DNA from: Pirellulales bacterium | Lineage (GTDB): Bacteria > Planctomycetota > Planctomycetia > Pirellulales > Lacipirellulaceae | Length of the DNA stretch: 55,105 nt | Assembly (NCBI GenBank): GCA_022448345.1 | Contig: JAKVCB010000008.1 | Span: 1 to 55,105 of the forward strand | Direction: 5' to 3' | In this document: in pieces, positions 1 to 8,066 of the stretch | Numbering within the stretch: the first letter of the stretch is position 1 | How the letters are laid out: every line of letters begins with the position of its first letter | Made by a program: the position numbers and the translations under genes | Notes under the pieces: generated by a model | The model's database searches: none | Told to the model about the DNA's origin: nothing | Seen by the model: only the letters and a program-made list of their open reading frames with translations

Positions 1-635
1 ATATGGCCTTTGCCTTAATGCTGGGAGTGGCTCGAACCATTGCTCACCATCATGCTGCAATGATAGAGGGGCGGAAAACCCGCGGCATGGGGACCACCCT
101 GTGGAAAAAAACGCTGGGTATTGTTGGGCTTGGTAATATTGGTCGTGCGGTGGCACGACGGGCGGCCGGGTTTCAGATGCGCCTGCTCGCCACCGACCCC
201 TTCCCGGACAAGCAGTTTGTAGAGCAGTACGACGTGCAAATGTTAACCCTCGACGAGTTGCTCGCGGAAAGTGATTTTGTTTCGCTCCATGTGCGGATCT
301 GTCCTGAAACCACCGATATGATTGGAAAGCGGGAATTGGGCCTGATGAAAACTACGGCGGTCATCATTAATACCGCCCGACACGATCTCATCCAACAAGG
401 TGCCATCGCTGACGCGATCGAGCAGGGGGAAATTCGGGGGGCTGGCCTGGACGACCCCCCCAGGGAAGGCGATGCGAACTTATTCAATTCCCCGCATGTC
501 ATCTTTACGCCGCACCTGGGAAATCGGGCTTCAGAAACGTGTGACGCTGTATTCAGACAGGCGGTCGTTAATGCGCTCGATAGTTTGGCTGGTCGCAAGT
601 CAAGCTACCTCCTCAATCCGGAGGTCTTGCAGTAA
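1..635 (+). CDS. D-isomer-specific 2-hydroxyacid dehydrogenase, 5'-truncated by the window edge
   Basis: The visible 210 codons are the NAD-binding domain and C-terminus of the family that includes SerA, D-lactate dehydrogenase and hydroxypyruvate reductase: cytoplasmic, NAD(H)-dependent interconversion of 2-oxoacids and D-2-hydroxyacids. Seen in the sequence: the Rossmann motif GLGNIG (visible residues 42-47) followed by an acidic residue suited to NAD (Asp65), and a plausible catalytic triad of Arg126 (NTAR), Glu155 and His171 (TPHLG). The Arg-Glu spacing of 29 equals that in SerA. Oddities: His replaces the usual Gly after the catalytic Arg, and the Glu-His interval is short. The protein stops about 40 residues after the catalytic His, so there is no ACT regulatory domain, which argues against a long-form SerA. 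The true start is outside the window. The family is secure; the substrate is not. Confidence 0.85.
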   Translation, partial: MAFALMLGVARTIAHHHAAMIEGRKTRGMGTTLWKKTLGIVGLGNIGRAVARRAAGFQMRLLATDPFPDKQFVEQYDVQMLTLDELLAESDFVSLHVRICPETTDMIGKRELGLMKTTAVIINTARHDLIQQGAIADAIEQGEIRGAGLDDPPREGDANLFNSPHVIFTPHLGNRASETCDAVFRQAVVNALDSLAGRKSSYLLNPEVLQ

Positions 636-730
636 AGGCGAGGTAAAAATAGTTGCCGATCCTGGAGGTTCACCGCGTTGTGCCAGGCCAAAGAGCCGCA
701 CACATTTATCGAACGCGTTTACACTTTGCG

Positions 731-1771
731 CTAATTGAGTTCGGGCAGCCCGATGGATTGGGCATTTGCGACCTTGGCAAGTAGCTTCCAGGTCGACTCG
801 TCGATTGGAATGGTGTTTGTATTTTTGCGTCGTTGGGCCTGTTCGGGTTCTCCGGGTATGAGGACTTCGTTATGGCCCTCTGCCGGGGGGGTTGATTTGA
901 CGATATCGCAGAACTGATCGACGTCGCGCAGAAAATCCTCCGGCAGTCGAAAGCAGGCCGGGTCCAGCAGGATCAACAGGATGGGGTTGCCACCGATGGA
1001 GTTCGGTATGCAGGGGGATCCCGACCCCGTTAAAAGACCCGCCAGCAAGTCGCATGCAATGCTAAGTCCGTAGCCTTTGTGTTCCCCGGCGGTGAGCAGA
1101 GCCCCCCCTTCGTACAGCGCATTCGGGTCAGTGGTTGCTTCTCCCTGGTTGTCCAGCAGGACCCCTTCAGGAACAGTATCGCCCCGGTTACGTCGCAACC
1201 GTATTTTTCCTTCTGCAAGGCGAGCGGTGGCAAAATCGACGACGATCGGATCTTGCCCGTCCGAACGCGGTATGGCGGCTGCAAACGGATTGGTTCCGTG
1301 GGCTGCTTTCGCCCCTCCGAAAGGGGCAACCGAAGGTGGGGTTCGGACCCCGTTGGCCCAGGCCAGTCCGATCCACCCCTGCCGGGCAGCTCGCTCCGGG
1401 TAGTCGCCAAGGCGGCCAATATGGAATCCACCTTTGGTGGTGACAGCTGCCAGTCCATGTTGTGCAACGATTTCCAGTCCACGGTCAACTGCATAACTGG
1501 CTGCAAGCTGGCCAAAGCCTCCGCCACCATCGACAAACGCGGTGACCGATGTCTGCTTAACGATGGTTGGTTTTGCCTTCGGGTCGATTGTTCCTGCACC
1601 AATTGCCTTGATGTATTGAGGCAGCCGTATCAAACCGTGGGATGCATGGCCGGAGCGGTCTCCCTCAATGAGCATGCCTGCCACCAGGTTGGCGGACTCC
1701 GGGGGTGTCCCGGCTGCCTGGAGCAAGCGGCTGGAAAAATCAAGCAATACGGAGGGGGCCAACTCAATCAC
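731..1771 (-). CDS. Ldh-family (malate/L-lactate/ureidoglycolate) NAD(P)-dependent dehydrogenase
   Basis: A 346-residue protein of the Ldh_2 family, whose fold differs from the classical malate and lactate dehydrogenases. Members oxidise malate, L-lactate, sulfolactate or ureidoglycolate, or reduce cyclic imines. Seen: the N-terminal signature DRSGHASHG (about residues 38-46), the HIGRLGDY segment that normally carries a conserved His, the conserved GTNPFAAAIP stretch, and the late EHKGYGL motif. The length is typical. The start is a GTG at 1771 with an AGGA ribosome-binding sequence about 7 nt upstream. The gene converges with the hydroxyacid dehydrogenase at 1-635, leaving about 95 nt between the stops. 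Both neighbours act on 2-hydroxy/2-oxo acids, which hints at related substrates but is only inference. The substrate cannot be named. Confidence 0.85.
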   Translation of the reverse strand: MIELAPSVLLDFSSRLLQAAGTPPESANLVAGMLIEGDRSGHASHGLIRLPQYIKAIGAGTIDPKAKPTIVKQTSVTAFVDGGGGFGQLAASYAVDRGLEIVAQHGLAAVTTKGGFHIGRLGDYPERAARQGWIGLAWANGVRTPPSVAPFGGAKAAHGTNPFAAAIPRSDGQDPIVVDFATARLAEGKIRLRRNRGDTVPEGVLLDNQGEATTDPNALYEGGALLTAGEHKGYGLSIACDLLAGLLTGSGSPCIPNSIGGNPILLILLDPACFRLPEDFLRDVDQFCDIVKSTPPAEGHNEVLIPGEPEQAQRRKNTNTIPIDESTWKLLAKVANAQSIGLPELN

Positions 1772-2630
1772 GTGATATCCTCATTCGAAAAGTGCTAATA
1801 ACTTGGAATGGCCTCATTTTGCCCGCTGTGAGCAAAGTTGTCTTGGGGGAAAACTTGCGGTGCATTGTGGCATCGGACAGAGGTTACGCACCATTTGGAA
1901 ATTTTCGGGTGCTGCCCAGTGCCGGTCTTCGCTTATCTTGTCTGCGGCCGGTTCTTTTTCCTATGAGTTTTCCACCTTAAAGAGCAGATAGGTCTACCAG
2001 GTAACCAGCGGGCGTTTCGTCGCTGAGCGAAAAGAGAACGAAGGTTCGCGTTTTCCTCAGGCCGGGCAATTTACTCCGTTGGTGGATGCCTCCGGTGGCA
2101 CTCGTGCGGCAGAGAAAATTTTACCATGGCATTGGGCCCGCACGGGAGTATCGACCGACCTATGCGGTGGCCTCTCGGACAACCTCGGGGCCACCGAGGG
2201 CGTCAAACAGCGCTTGGCTACGGAGTGGGCGAGCGGTGCGGCATGCAAGGTCTTGCCAGAACCCGAAAACATTTGGGAAGGTGGATCACGGTAAAACTTC
2301 ATTTAGTGAATAGACGTTTGGCCTTCCCCTTGGGTGTTTGTGTTGGTTGTTAAGGAATCCTGGATTTTTTACGGTAGATTCAACTTGCGTGGACCAAGAT
2401 TTTATTAACAGATAGATAGACTCCAAAGTCGATGGTTCCTTTTCGAAACTGAATCCATTCCAGCGGATCGATATCCAGAAGTAAACTTTCAGACCGCAAA
2501 GTCGCTTTTTGTCAGACAATCAGATAGTAAGTAACGTAGCCTGCTAATTTCACAAATTTGGATCGAATCACAATTCGCCTGTTGTTGCACGTCAATAGCG
2601 GCAGTAAACTTCTGGACAGACCGGTCAGTT

Positions 2631-2676
2631 GCCCGGCGCCGTTGTTCACCTCCCAGCATGGCGTCGGGCTTTTTTT
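2631..2676 (+). terminator. Terminator-like hairpin with T7 tract
   Basis: A 10-bp stem (GCCCGGCGCC at 2631-2640 against GGCGTCGGGC at 2660-2669, with one G-U pair) has a 19-nt loop and is followed directly by seven T residues. It has the form of an intrinsic terminator reading on the plus strand. No plus-strand gene precedes it within about 2 kb: the only upstream plus-strand CDS ends at 635. It would therefore end either an unannotated transcript or nothing. The large loop lowers confidence. Confidence 0.45.
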
Positions 2677-2895
2677 ATGCGCCGCATGCTGGATGCGTTG
2701 GATTTTTGAGTGGATGAACAATTCGTCAAACGGTTGTTTGCCATGGTTGGCAGGACAGGTCTTTCTTCGTAGTGCTCCTGTGGCGGTGGGCATCTGAAAG
2801 TTCTGAGTTGTGAAACGCGCCCCGGTTGGAGACGGTTCGCTGATACCGAATCGACGCGGCTCTACAGGTTCGAAAGACCATTTTTCTACGTGGCT

Positions 2896-2915
2896 GCAAC
2901 GGTTGTGGCCGTTGC
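2896..2915. repeat. 7-bp perfect inverted repeat
   Basis: GCAACGG (2896-2902) and CCGTTGC (2909-2915) flank a 6-nt loop. No T-tract follows. It lies 12 nt before a second, larger hairpin, so the two could be adjacent stems of one structured RNA. Confidence 0.5.
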
Positions 2916-2927
2916 GATAGAACCAAC

Positions 2928-2957
2928 AAGGAACACCCTGTTTTGATCAGGTTCCTT
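2928..2957. repeat. Bulged 10-bp hairpin
   Basis: AAGGAAC and CTG (2928-2934 and 2938-2940, separated by a 3-nt bulge) pair with CAGGTTCCTT (2948-2957) across a 7-nt loop, TTTTGAT. The stem is long enough to be stable as RNA on either strand. It is not followed by T residues. Confidence 0.5.
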
Positions 2958-3010
2958 CGCGACGACAGCCAATCGTGGTCCACAAAGGAGGCCAAACTGC
3001 AATACTGGCG

Positions 3011-3042
3011 ACGGCCTGTCGGTTCGGGCGAGGGCCGTTTTT
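3011..3042 (+). terminator. Weak terminator-like hairpin with T5 tract
   Basis: ACGGCC (3011-3016) pairs with GGCCGT (3033-3038) across a 16-nt loop, and the T run covers 3038-3042. A stem of six base pairs with a large loop is marginal for an intrinsic terminator. It is noted because it closes the cluster of hairpins that begins near 2.9 kb. Confidence 0.3.
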
Positions 3043-3411
3043 GGCGGAGACCTACCGTTTACGCATAAAGAATTGGTGACCGATGTCGGATCGGAGGCAG
3101 CAATTCTGATAACCCTATTGTCACGCAATCGCGGGCCTCCCGAGAGGATAAGGAGGGTGCCCGTTGGATAGGAGGACATCATCGTACGGCCAACACGGGA
3201 CAGGTGAAGGGCCAGAGGGCGATATCAGGGTAGTTTTCCCTGCAAAAGTGGGCCAAAGCAGCCCATTGGGGACGCAAAACGCGTTGGGGATGAGGCGGGC
3301 AGCAACCAGGCCTAAGTCTCCGTTGTTTTGGTCGAGTCCCATGGGTCACACAGATTTGAAAGGAAAATCTCCATGCATCAGGTACGTTTTTCAGGACTTT
3401 TGTCTTTTTTC

Positions 3412-3440
3412 TTGACGACCCCGTCGGTTGTAGATAGATT
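3412..3440 (+). promoter_or_regulatory. Sigma70-type promoter for the PEP-CTERM gene
   Basis: TTGACG (3412-3417; five of six consensus) and TAGATT (3435-3440; four of six) are separated by exactly 17 nt. A start of transcription near 3447 would give a leader of about 73 nt to the GTG at 3520. This also supports that start over the upstream in-frame ATG at 3373, which lies before the promoter. Confidence 0.55.
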
Positions 3441-3519
3441 GGATTTCGTGGGGCGGTTATCGAGGGTTTCGGCAGCGGACGCTGCTCCGGTGGCCCCTGA
3501 CGCAATAAGGAGTTTGCCT

Positions 3520-3915
3520 GTGTTGAGACAAAGTAAAATTAGCTTCTGCTCTCTGGTAGCGTGTGTGATTTGCGCCGCCAGTTGTTTTTTGGCGGGTCCA
3601 TCTTGGGCGGCGCCAACGGCTATCAGTCAACAGATCGCCGAAGAGTTCGATCGTCATCTGATAACTTCCCAGATTACCGAAGATTCTCATGGAATGGCCG
3701 AGGACGCCCCTTTGTTGATCGGTCCAGTCGACGATTCGATCTCCCAAACTCCAGCGGCCCAAGTTCCGGTCGATTTGCTGGTCGAGCCAGAGGAATCAGA
3801 ACGCAAGTTCCAGCCAATCCCTGAGCCATCGTCGTTGGCGTTGTTGGGCGGTTTGGGTGGCCTCATGTTTTTCATTCACCGCCTGCGGGCATATTTTGAT
3901 CGCTCTGCAGCTTGA
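3520..3915 (+). CDS. Small PEP-CTERM sorting-signal protein
   Basis: A 131-residue secreted protein. The N-terminus is a signal peptide of about 30 residues (charged start, hydrophobic Ala/Cys-rich core, ending near SWAAP). The middle is about 65 residues of Asp/Glu/Ser-rich sequence without a recognised fold. The C-terminus from about residue 101 has the tripartite PEP-CTERM signal: PEPSSLALL, a hydrophobic helix, then basic HRLR. In organisms with exosortase this tail is cleaved or anchored during export to the envelope or matrix; no exosortase gene is in this window. The GTG start is chosen because AAGGAG lies 7 nt upstream (3507-3512) and because it begins directly with the signal peptide. 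The reading frame is open upstream to 3328, but that extension has no ribosome-binding site. The function of the mature part is unknown. Confidence 0.75.
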   Translation: MLRQSKISFCSLVACVICAASCFLAGPSWAAPTAISQQIAEEFDRHLITSQITEDSHGMAEDAPLLIGPVDDSISQTPAAQVPVDLLVEPEESERKFQPIPEPSSLALLGGLGGLMFFIHRLRAYFDRSAA

Positions 3916-4063
3916 TAACGCAGTTCTGTAACGCAACTGGGTAGCTTTGGGTGTTCAATCTTTGCTGACCGTTTTCTACGGGTGCTTTGCACTCCGGCGG
4001 GGCTCCTGGAAATCTTCCGCTAGGAATCAGGTTCACTTTTCGAGATAATGTCACTCCCGGTGA

Positions 4064-4966
4064 ATGTCGGTCAGGTTGGCTGCCGTGGGCAACCAATATC
4101 AACCGGCGCCGTGGTGCATGAAAGAACCTCCCCCCCTTGTTTTGGGGCGACTCGCTACCTTGACCAATTCACCACCCCTTATCGAACTGGATGACGTCGC
4201 GTTTCATGTCGACGGGCATCCCGTCGTTGCCGGACTCCATTGGCGGCTTGAGGCAGGAGAGCGCTGGGCCGTGTTGGGGCCCAACGGCTCAGGGAAGACG
4301 ACCTTGCTGCGCATTGCCACCGGTTATTTGTGGCCAACTTCCGGAGTGGTCCGCCGGCTTGGCAGGCAGCGCATCGATCTAGGAGTTTTGCGTCGGAGCA
4401 TTGGTTGGATTTCTGCTGGACTGCTGGCCCAGATACCAAACGACGAACCTGCGCGAGATACGGTGGTTTCCGGGCGATTCGCACAAATTGGCCTGAAGAA
4501 TCTCGAGTGGTTGCGACCAACTGCAGACGACCGCGCGCAGGCTGACTATCGGCTTGAGCAACTTGGCTGTCAGGATCTGGCCAACCGACCATTTGGAGTG
4601 CTTTCGCAAGGTGAAAAGCAGAAGGTCTTGATTGCCCGGGCTCGGATGGCCGAACCGGTCTTATTGATTCTCGACGAACCGTGTGCGGGAATGGACCCGG
4701 GAGGCCGGGAGCGGATGCTGGCTGCGGTGCAGGCTGTGGCAGAGGACGACCCCCGACTGGCGATTGTTTTGGTGACACATCATGTGGAGGAGATCATGCC
4801 GGCATTCTCGCATACCATGGTCATGAGTGGCGGGCGGATCGTCACCATGGGGGCCACGACCGATGTGGTCACGCCGGAGAAGCTGAGCGAAATTTATGGG
4901 GTCTCGGTTGCTGAGATGGTGGAGTCGGCCGGACGACATTGGCCTATTTGGAACCTGCGGCTCTGA
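4064..4966 (+). CDS. ABC transporter ATP-binding protein (ModF/YlmA-like)
   Basis: A cytoplasmic ATPase subunit of about 280-300 residues with a single nucleotide-binding domain. In order: Walker A GPNGSGKTT, signature LSQGEKQKV, Walker B LLILDEP, and H-loop THHVEE. All key residues are intact. The closest type I can name is the YlmA/ModF group of stand-alone ATPases with a THHxEE loop, often annotated as iron-complex or molybdenum import ATPases. No permease or binding protein lies nearby, so the transporter partner and substrate are unknown, and a non-transport role is possible. Start uncertain: ATG at 4064 is used, but ATG at 4118 or TTG at 4160 would also keep the whole domain, which begins around PPLIELDDV. 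No clear ribosome-binding site decides it. Confidence 0.85.
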   Translation: MSVRLAAVGNQYQPAPWCMKEPPPLVLGRLATLTNSPPLIELDDVAFHVDGHPVVAGLHWRLEAGERWAVLGPNGSGKTTLLRIATGYLWPTSGVVRRLGRQRIDLGVLRRSIGWISAGLLAQIPNDEPARDTVVSGRFAQIGLKNLEWLRPTADDRAQADYRLEQLGCQDLANRPFGVLSQGEKQKVLIARARMAEPVLLILDEPCAGMDPGGRERMLAAVQAVAEDDPRLAIVLVTHHVEEIMPAFSHTMVMSGGRIVTMGATTDVVTPEKLSEIYGVSVAEMVESAGRHWPIWNLRL

Positions 4967-5154
4967 AAATTCACATCCGGCGGCGTTTTGACCAACCATC
5001 CGAATCGTGCGAGCATATGGGTGATTGGCTGTGGTGTGTGGTGTAGAATAAGAGTCGTCGGCAGCAAAAACGGTATTTCTCGCGCGCCAAGCCCTGTCGC
5101 TGCCCCGGTGGGCGCGGTTGGCGTCAATCGATAGCTTCTTCCTTCTGCAATTCG

Positions 5155-6258
5155 ATGGCTCACTCCAAGTTGCGGCGACAGATTGCCTGGGAAGCGGCCC
5201 GGCTCATGTACGACCGCCAGGAGTCGGAGTACTATCGGGCCAAAATGAAGGCCGCCCGTCGAGTTTGCCTTGGTTGGGTCAAGCCGGCCGATCTTCCCAG
5301 CAATGTTGAGATTCGAGACGAGATTCAGACGTATGCCCGGATGATGGAAGGAGACCGGCGGACAACCAATTTAGAGGCCATGCGGATTACGGCGCTGCGC
5401 TTGATGCGCTTGTTGGCACCCTTTCGGCCCCGGCTCATCGGAAGCGTGCTGACCGGCCACATTCGGCAAGGTTCTGACATCGACCTGCATCTTTTCTCCG
5501 ATACCACCGAAGCGGTTACCCATTTGCTCGACCATGAATGGATCCCTTACAGCCTTGAGCAAAAACGGGTTCGCAAGCAGGGGGCAGAGACGCTCTACAC
5601 TCACCTGCACCTGACAGATGAATTTCCCGTGGAACTGACAATTTATGCCCGTGACCAGGCACACTTCGTGTTCAAGAGTTCCATCACCGGCAAAGCCATT
5701 GAACGGGCCAGTATTGCTCAGCTGGAGCAGCTGCTGGGCCGGGAATATCCCGATTTGAATATCGATGAGGCGGTACTCCAGGAGAGTGAGCGGGTTGACC
5801 GGTTTCAACTTTATGAATCGCTGCTGCTCCCGCTGGAAAATGTGGAGCAGGATCGACATTATCATCCTGAGGGCGATGCGCTTTACCACAGCTTGCAGGT
5901 TTTTGATCGTGCTTGCGACGTGCTTTCCTATGACGAAGAATTTCTGACTGCAGCCCTCCTGCACGACGTTGGCAAAGCGATTGACCCCAAGGACCATGTG
6001 GCCTCAGGGCTTGAGGCGATTGCAGGCTTTATCACCCCCCGGACTTCCTGGCTGATCGAAAACCACATGTTGGCACATAAGGTTCGTGACGGGACGTTGG
6101 GGGCCCGGGCGAAGCGCAGGCTTCAGCGCAATGAGTCGTATGGCGAGTTGATCCTGCTGGCCGAGTGTGATCGGGCGGGACGGCAGCCCGGAGTTGAGGC
6201 ACCCGAGTTGGAAGAGGCGCTGGATTACCTGCGCGAGCTCAAAACGATGTTTGGCTAG
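5155..6258 (+). CDS. Nucleotidyltransferase-HD domain fusion protein
   Basis: A 367-residue soluble protein joining two catalytic modules. Residues about 75-175 look like a MNT/pol-beta nucleotidyltransferase: GS at 96-97, DID at 108-110 as the metal pair, and a probable third carboxylate in PVELTIY near 160. Residues about 235-345 form an HD phosphohydrolase domain: His237/His245, HD at 270-271 (LLHDVGK), His281 and a late Asp in AECDRAG. An N-terminal helical region of about 60 residues precedes them. The order nucleotidyltransferase then HD recalls CCA-adding enzymes and GlnD, but the tRNA-binding and ACT regions of those families are absent. It probably adds a nucleotide to, or hydrolyses one from, an RNA, protein or small molecule. 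The substrate is unknown. No strong ribosome-binding site is seen before the ATG. Confidence 0.8.
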   Translation: MAHSKLRRQIAWEAARLMYDRQESEYYRAKMKAARRVCLGWVKPADLPSNVEIRDEIQTYARMMEGDRRTTNLEAMRITALRLMRLLAPFRPRLIGSVLTGHIRQGSDIDLHLFSDTTEAVTHLLDHEWIPYSLEQKRVRKQGAETLYTHLHLTDEFPVELTIYARDQAHFVFKSSITGKAIERASIAQLEQLLGREYPDLNIDEAVLQESERVDRFQLYESLLLPLENVEQDRHYHPEGDALYHSLQVFDRACDVLSYDEEFLTAALLHDVGKAIDPKDHVASGLEAIAGFITPRTSWLIENHMLAHKVRDGTLGARAKRRLQRNESYGELILLAECDRAGRQPGVEAPELEEALDYLRELKTMFG

Positions 6259-6293
6259 TTCGTTTTCCGTGGTGGGCACGATGCAACGGCGGT

Positions 6294-6683
6294 CTACTTG
6301 CCCTTGGGATTGTCGACAAAATAGGTGTCCCTCTCGGGACGGCAACCGGGAACATGGATGTCCAGCATTTCCAGTGGTTCATTGTCCGTGATGAATGCGT
6401 GCCGGGTGCCTGGCGGTAGTCGCAGAAAATCTCCCGGTTTTAGTGTCTGGGGCGCACCATCCAGGACAGCGGTTCCGGTGCCGGCCAAGATGAAATAAAA
6501 TTCCTCGGCCACTCGATGGTAGCTGGGTGTGGTTTGCTGATGGGGTTCGACCCTTACACGGTACGCGGTAGCGGCAGCCTCCTGGTCCTCGGTCAATAAG
6601 GGCTCTATTTGGTAGGGGCCCAGCTGCTGGACGGGTTCTGTGGTACCACTGGAACGATGGACCAGTTGTTTGCGTGCACTCAT
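6294..6683 (-). CDS. Single-domain cupin protein
   Basis: A 129-residue protein with one conserved beta-barrel cupin. Motif 1 is read as YHRVAEEFYFILAG and motif 2 as GDFLRLPPGTRHAF. Metal ligands would be His in motif 1, Glu in EEFYF and His in TRHAF; the first motif has YH where many cupins have HxH, so the metal site may be three-ligand or modified. Such small cupins serve as dioxygenases, isomerases or sugar/ligand sensors, and no specific role can be given. The ATG at 6683 is preferred over an in-frame TTG at 6713. It is divergent from the GNAT gene and convergent with the nucleotidyltransferase-HD gene. Confidence 0.8.
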   Translation of the reverse strand: MSARKQLVHRSSGTTEPVQQLGPYQIEPLLTEDQEAAATAYRVRVEPHQQTTPSYHRVAEEFYFILAGTGTAVLDGAPQTLKPGDFLRLPPGTRHAFITDNEPLEMLDIHVPGCRPERDTYFVDNPKGK

Positions 6684-6908
6684 GTTTGCTTTTAACTTGC
6701 TGGTGAAAGACAACGCTTATGAGGGAGCTTAACCGTATTTTAGCAATGAAAACCGGGTAGTTTGATTTTCGAGGTTTTTCCTTGGGCTGCAACCTGTAGT
6801 TAGGCGTTCCAGTCAGCATCCTATCGGGCTGCTCGTAACCATTTGACCGTGAGTGCCACGGCTTGTGTCCTTTATTGGGGTCAGTCATGTTCCGGGAGTT
6901 TACGTGAG

Positions 6909-7418
6909 ATGTCTGCCGCTGGTCGAAAAATGATTTGTCACTTAAGGAAGTTTCCCCTTAGTTGCGCGGCAGTCGAGGTGCCAGATGCCGTTTTGCTCAG
7001 ACCGTTTGAAGACCCGGTTGATGTGGCTGGCTGGTTGCAGTTACGGGAAGTTGTCTTTGAGGCCACCTCGCCCGGAGTCGGAAAATGGACTGAGCACGAT
7101 TTTGTCCGTGAAATGAGTGGCAAGGTCTGGTGGCGACCAGACCACACGTGGGTGGCGGTTGAGGGCAAGCAGCCGGAGTCCATGCTCGGTGCGGTCACCT
7201 CGATTTTGCGGAGCCGCAAGGGGGGGCTCGTCGCAGACGTGCATTGGCTGATGGTGCATCCCGCCTGGCAGAGGCGGGGGATTGGGCAGTGCCTGCTACA
7301 ACAGTTGGAACAGGTGATGTGGCACAAAGGGGCCACTCAATTATGCGTGGAAACCCATCGTGGATGGGAATCGGCAGTCCGTCTTTACGAGCGCTTAGGC
7401 TACCGCGCGCGTTTATGA
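6909..7418 (+). CDS. GNAT-family N-acetyltransferase
   Basis: A 169-residue protein with the GNAT acetyl-CoA-binding signature: the beta4-alpha3 segment HWLMVHPAWQRRGIG, where QRRGIG is the pyrophosphate-binding loop, and a late AVRLYERLGY motif typical of the last strand-helix. It transfers an acyl group from CoA to an amine on a small molecule or protein; the acceptor is unknown. The ATG at 6909 has GGGAG about 9 nt upstream. An in-frame start at 6843 would add 22 residues of unlikely sequence. Its stop overlaps the purN stop by 6 nt, tail to tail. Confidence 0.85.
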   Translation: MSAAGRKMICHLRKFPLSCAAVEVPDAVLLRPFEDPVDVAGWLQLREVVFEATSPGVGKWTEHDFVREMSGKVWWRPDHTWVAVEGKQPESMLGAVTSILRSRKGGLVADVHWLMVHPAWQRRGIGQCLLQQLEQVMWHKGATQLCVETHRGWESAVRLYERLGYRARL

Positions 7419-8066
7419 ACGGGCGGTGCGGACGGGACGTCCTTCAATTTCGAGTTGGTTTGCCGCCAACAGGCGGAGGACTTTAGGGTAGGCTTCGAGT
7501 TCAGCCGTAAAGACCCGGTCAGCCAATGTTTCGGACGTATCGTCGTCGTGGACCGGTACGCTCTGTTGCCAAAGGATGGGACCGTGGTCATAAATGTTGT
7601 CAGCAAAATGAACCGTACAGCCGGTGACTTTGGCCCCTTGCTGAAGGACTGCTGTGTGGACATGGTGGCCGTACATACCGTGGCCACAAAATTCGGGAAT
7701 CAGGGATGGGTGGATGTTCAGCACCCGTTGCTCGAAGTCTTTGGGAATGGGGACGTACTTCAAAAAACCGGCCATGACGACGTAGTCGACTTGAGCTTCG
7801 CGACAGGCGGAAAAAATATCGGCACTGTAAGGTTCGTGGCCAGGATCACCAGCCGGATAGCTGGATCGCTGAAAAACAAGGGATGAAATCCCCGCTTTCC
7901 GGGCATGCTGCAGCCCGCCAGCTTCGGGAGCGCTGGAAATAACCAGGCAGATATCAACGGGAAGTTCGCCCGTGTTTTCCAAATCGATGAAGTTCTTAAG
8001 CGTTCTTCCGCTGCCGGAGATGAGAACAGCGATTCGCAGCGGTTGTGAGTTTTCGGGTTTTGTCAC
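7413..8066 (-). CDS. purN: Phosphoribosylglycinamide formyltransferase
   Basis: A 217-residue enzyme of de novo purine synthesis that transfers a formyl group from 10-formyl-tetrahydrofolate to GAR. Seen: an N-terminal phosphate-binding loop in the form GSGRTLKNF, the catalytic Asn-His pair in NIHPSLIP, the conserved VTGCTVHF segment and the Asp of DHGPIL. Length is typical. The start is a GTG whose last two bases form the ileS stop (GTGA overlap of 4 nt), so translation is probably coupled to ileS. The second purine gene of the window, purM, is about 29 kb away, so the pathway genes are dispersed here. Confidence 0.93.
   Translation of the reverse strand: MTKPENSQPLRIAVLISGSGRTLKNFIDLENTGELPVDICLVISSAPEAGGLQHARKAGISSLVFQRSSYPAGDPGHEPYSADIFSACREAQVDYVVMAGFLKYVPIPKDFEQRVLNIHPSLIPEFCGHGMYGHHVHTAVLQQGAKVTGCTVHFADNIYDHGPILWQQSVPVHDDDTSETLADRVFTAELEAYPKVLRLLAANQLEIEGRPVRTARS

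Larger units (their letters stand above)
1772..3411. other. Gene-poor stretch with hairpins; no convincing CDS
   Basis: About 1.6 kb lies between the Ldh-family dehydrogenase and the promoter of the PEP-CTERM gene. Several frames stay open for 60-110 codons on both strands, but none has a ribosome-binding site, a recognisable motif or protein-like composition, so I call none. The second half is rich in inverted repeats, listed separately at 2631-2676, 2896-2915, 2928-2957 and 3011-3042. I looked for RNase P, SRP RNA, tmRNA and tRNA signatures and saw none. It may hold an untranslated RNA, a decayed gene or only spacer. Confidence 0.5.

Noticed and set aside
2057-2302. Short open frames on both strands in the gene-poor region
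   Set aside because: Three overlapping frames are open at once, which reflects GC-rich composition. None has a ribosome-binding site or known motif.
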